Below, piece by piece: positions 5,453-7,557 of a stretch of DNA of 7,557 nucleotides; positions within the stretch are counted from its first letter, which is position 1; every line of letters starts with the position of its first letter. The notes under the pieces are model-generated. The model was given only the letters and a program-made list of their open reading frames with translations. It did no database searches and was not told where the DNA came from. Source of the DNA: Burkholderiaceae bacterium (GTDB lineage Bacteria > Pseudomonadota > Gammaproteobacteria > Burkholderiales > Burkholderiaceae_D). Position numbers and translations under genes: made by a program. The stretch is from NCBI GenBank assembly GCA_019752915.1, contig JAIELO010000241.1, positions 1 to 7,557 on the forward strand. The letters are read 5' to 3'.

Positions 5453-6805
5453 TTAGTGACTGGCGTAGCCCAGCAACCGCATTTCTTCCTTCACCTGCGC
5501 ATAATAGTCATCGCTAATGCGGTACTTAAACATCAGCAAGCCCATGATCAGATGGAAGCAGCCGGGAATCACCGTCAGCATCAGCGCAATGCCGCTCATG
5601 GACAGCGCCGACTGAGCCTGATTCGGCACGTACTGGAAATAAGTCAGCAACACGCCCACCATGCCACCGGCCACCGCCATACCGGCCTTCTGGCAGATCG
5701 AAATCCCACCGAAAGCCAGACCGGATACACGCTTACCGCTTTGCACCTGACCATAATCGATGGTTTCTGCAATCGACGACCAGAACACCGGCGCATGCAG
5801 GTCAACCACGAAGGACAGCGTGAAATACAGCACATAGGCCAGCATGATGTCGCCGGGTTTGACCAGATAGTAGATCGCGATACTGATTACGAACACTAGC
5901 AACTGGGTATTGCGGAACAACTTCACCTTGCAATAGGCCTTGGTTATCCAGGTCGAGGCGATCATCGACAGAATCGCGGCCACCACCCCCAGCGACAGGA
6001 AAGTCGATTGCACTGACACGCCGCCACCGAGATAGTATTTAGCGTAATACAGCGCCACCGAACCACGAATCACATAGCCCACCGTGCCGGTCACGCAGGC
6101 ACCGGCCAGCAACAGCCACTGGTCATTTTTCATCAGCAGTTTGAACTGCGCCAGTAGCGAAGTGCGCTCGACCTTGTGGATCACCCGTTCGGTCGTCCCG
6201 AACACGCAGAACAGGAACAGCAGCACGCCCATTGCTGCCATCACGCCCATGGCAGCCTGATAGCCGGCGGCCGCTTTGCCCTCGCCCCAGTATTCGGCCA
6301 GCACTGGCACCACGATGGTGACCATGAACGCGCCGATTTTGGCGAAGAACAGCCGGTAGCCATTGGCCGACAGACGCTCCTGCGGATCGCTGGTCAGGCC
6401 GCTAATCAGGGAGATATACGGCACGCCCACTCCGGACGTCATCACCGTCATCAGGATATACGTGGCATACGCCCAGATCAACTTGGCACTATAGGCCCAG
6501 TCCGGCGTCGTGAACACGAAAAACACACTAATCCCGTAAGGCAGCGCCAGCAACAGCAACCACGGGCGGTAGCGTCCCATGGCAGCAGCATAGCGGTCGG
6601 TCAGCTGGCCCACGGCCAGATCCGACAGGGCTCCGGCGAATTTCACCAGCACAAACAGCAAGGCCAGATCCTGGGTGCGCAGGCCGTAAATGTCGGTATA
6701 GAAAAAGGTAATAATCAGCATCATCGACGAGATGACGACATTGAGCGCCATATCGCCAGCACCAAAGGCGACTTTTTCCAGCGTGGTAAGTTTCGGGTTT
6801 TGCAT
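5453..6805 (-). CDS. GPH-family (MelB/XylP-like) sugar:cation symporter
   Basis: A 450-residue inner-membrane transporter of the major facilitator superfamily with about twelve hydrophobic segments, typical in length for the glycoside-pentoside-hexuronide group. The N-terminus (TTLEKVAFGAGDMALN), the first cytoplasmic loop (SDLAVGQLTDRYAAAMGRYRPW, residues 61-82, split here as SDLAVGQLTDR and GRYRPW) and the ERLSANGYR segment (143-151) are characteristic. It probably imports arabinosides for the GH43 enzyme encoded next. The first of the two cation-binding aspartates of MelB-type transporters seems replaced by glycine (G58), while the second position is retained as D62. The start at 6805 follows a short GAGG only 2 nt away, and the leader begins directly at the end of the upstream terminator's T tract. 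An alternative start at M19 has no better ribosome binding site. Confidence 0.9.
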   Translation of the reverse strand: MQNPKLTTLEKVAFGAGDMALNVVISSMMLIITFFYTDIYGLRTQDLALLFVLVKFAGALSDLAVGQLTDRYAAAMGRYRPWLLLLALPYGISVFFVFTTPDWAYSAKLIWAYATYILMTVMTSGVGVPYISLISGLTSDPQERLSANGYRLFFAKIGAFMVTIVVPVLAEYWGEGKAAAGYQAAMGVMAAMGVLLFLFCVFGTTERVIHKVERTSLLAQFKLLMKNDQWLLLAGACVTGTVGYVIRGSVALYYAKYYLGGGVSVQSTFLSLGVVAAILSMIASTWITKAYCKVKLFRNTQLLVFVISIAIYYLVKPGDIMLAYVLYFTLSFVVDLHAPVFWSSIAETIDYGQVQSGKRVSGLAFGGISICQKAGMAVAGGMVGVLLTYFQYVPNQAQSALSMSGIALMLTVIPGCFHLIMGLLMFKYRISDDYYAQVKEEMRLLGYASH

Positions 6806-6819
6806 GGCCTCAATCCATT

Positions 6820-6861
6820 AAAAAAAACAGGGGCGCCGTCCGACTCTCGGCACAGCACCCC
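6820..6861 (-). terminator. intrinsic terminator after the TonB receptor gene
   Basis: On the minus strand GGGGTGC (6861-6855) pairs with GCGCCCC (6836-6830), with one G-U pair and an inner CCGA-GAG-TCGG hairpin, followed by TG and eight T residues (6827-6820). The T tract ends only 14 nt before the symporter start codon, so transcription of the symporter operon must pass this terminator or start within it. Confidence 0.85.
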
Positions 6862-6885
6862 ATCAGACTACTCCATCGCACTAAA

Positions 6886-6909
6886 GCGTACTGCAACGAC
6901 GCAGTGCAC
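6886..6909 (-). other. second hairpin between receptor stop and terminator
   Basis: GTGCACTGC (6909-6901) and GCAGTACGC (6894-6886) form a stem with one mismatch and one G-U pair around a six-base loop GTCGTT. It lies 14 nt after the receptor stop codon and may protect the 3' end of that message. A TTGACG (6915-6910) overlapping its start resembles a -35 box, but no acceptable -10 box follows at the right distance. Confidence 0.45.
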
Positions 6910-6923
6910 CGTCAAGCTGATGC

Positions 6924-7557
6924 TTAGTTTCTCCAGCGCAGCGAGACACCAACCACACGGTCATAGCGACGCACATCGCGCGGTGCTGCGGCCGTACCGT
7001 GGTAATCGTGGTAGGCGAAGTTCAGCAGATTGTTGGCATCGACACTGATGGTCAGATCTTTGCCCAGTTTGTACGACACAGAAGCGTCCAGGAACTTGAT
7101 CGGGTCCACTACCAGATCGCAGCAATTGCGGTAGTTGTACTCGGCCACGAACTTGTCGCGCCAGCTGTAAGCCAGACGGGCCGACAGTTTATCGTTTTCA
7201 TACAGACCGACCAGATTGTACGAGTTCTTCGACATGCCCGGGAAAGTCGGCGTGCTGGCGCTGCCATCTTCGTTCTGCAAGCCACCTTTCATATAGGTGT
7301 AGTTCGCTTGCATGCCCAGACCGCTCATCCAGCCCGGCAGCATGGTAAAGAACTGCTGATACGAAATCTCGCCACCTTGCAGCTTGGCTTTGCCGACGTT
7401 GTACGGACGGTTCACCAGATAAGTTTTGCCGTTAATGGTTTCGTTACGCTGCTTCCACATCTCGTAGTCGGTGAAGCGGTGTTCGAACACGGTAGCAGTC
7501 AGCGAACTGGCCGGCGCGAAATACCATTCCAGCGACACGTCGACGTTGGTACTCTGG
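6924..7557 (-). CDS. TonB-dependent outer-membrane receptor, C-terminal 210 residues
   Basis: The 3' end of a gene that enters from the high-coordinate edge; whole receptors of this kind are usually 700-1000 residues, so perhaps a quarter is seen. The sequence shows alternating amphipathic beta-strands with aromatic girdles (SLEWYFAPASSLTATVFEHR, MQANYTYMKGG, KLSARLAYSWRDKFV) and the usual penultimate-strand phrase ISVDANNLLNFAYHDY, ending VGVSLRWRN and TAA at 6926-6924. These are the last strands of the 22-stranded barrel; the plug and TonB box lie outside the window. By position it would import the oligosaccharide used by the symporter and GH43 genes downstream, so an arabinoside is likely but not shown. 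The frame is open through 7556, so no internal start should be assigned. Confidence 0.88.
   Translation of the reverse strand, partial: QSTNVDVSLEWYFAPASSLTATVFEHRFTDYEMWKQRNETINGKTYLVNRPYNVGKAKLQGGEISYQQFFTMLPGWMSGLGMQANYTYMKGGLQNEDGSASTPTFPGMSKNSYNLVGLYENDKLSARLAYSWRDKFVAEYNYRNCCDLVVDPIKFLDASVSYKLGKDLTISVDANNLLNFAYHDYHGTAAAPRDVRRYDRVVGVSLRWRN

Noticed and set aside
4157..5899. Long plus-strand open frame of 580 codons
   Set aside because: It runs antisense through the GH43 and symporter genes and is rich in His, Arg and Gln, as expected of a shadow frame; no domain is recognisable.
7536..7538. GTG as the start of the receptor fragment
   Set aside because: The frame continues without a stop to the window edge and the segment is plainly a C-terminal barrel portion, so the true start lies outside.

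Overview
The window reads as part of a pentose (L-arabinose / arabino-oligosaccharide) utilisation cluster from a Gram-negative proteobacterium. A TonB-dependent outer-membrane receptor shows the Gram-negative envelope. The non-phosphorylative sugar-acid pathway, together with an orphan protein of a style I associate with Oxalobacteraceae (Massilia/Duganella/Janthinobacterium-like Betaproteobacteria), suggests that family. The taxon is inference only. All seven genes I can support lie on the minus strand, so transcription runs from high to low coordinates.

In transcription order: (i) the 3' end of a TonB-dependent receptor (7557-6924), closed by a strong intrinsic terminator (6861-6820); (ii) a GPH-family sugar symporter (6805-5453); (iii) a leaderless, presumably cytoplasmic GH43 glycosidase (5422-4469); (iv) a 196-bp non-coding, highly structured gap (4468-4273); (v) an unrecognised 195-residue protein with a RAMA/DUF2924-like core (4272-3685); (vi) an aldose 1-epimerase whose N-terminus is a translated 9-bp tandem repeat (3632-2457); (vii) an IlvD/EDD-family dehydratase that closely resembles L-arabinonate dehydratase (2293-551); (viii) the first 170 codons of a GguC/AraD1-type fumarylacetoacetate-hydrolase-superfamily protein (510-1, running off the window).

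Together the genes make a coherent route. The receptor takes oligosaccharide through the outer membrane and the GPH symporter takes it through the inner membrane. GH43 then releases L-arabinose inside the cell and the mutarotase equilibrates the anomers. A sugar dehydrogenase and lactonase, not in this window, would give L-arabinonate. The IlvD-type enzyme would dehydrate this to 2-keto-3-deoxy-L-arabinonate, and the AraD1 protein would process it toward alpha-ketoglutarate semialdehyde or a related product.

The most unusual material is regulatory or repetitive. In front of the orphan gene, ten copies of a CGAGAC-like hexamer form two mirror-image arms. Spacing in each arm is 10-10-10-13 bp and symmetric about position 4335.5, and the gene's ribosome binding site and start lie inside the gene-proximal arm. 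A second, unrelated 9-bp repeat (AATCAGGNA) makes up the first 33 codons of the mutarotase gene, and a degenerate version recurs just before the AraD1 gene.
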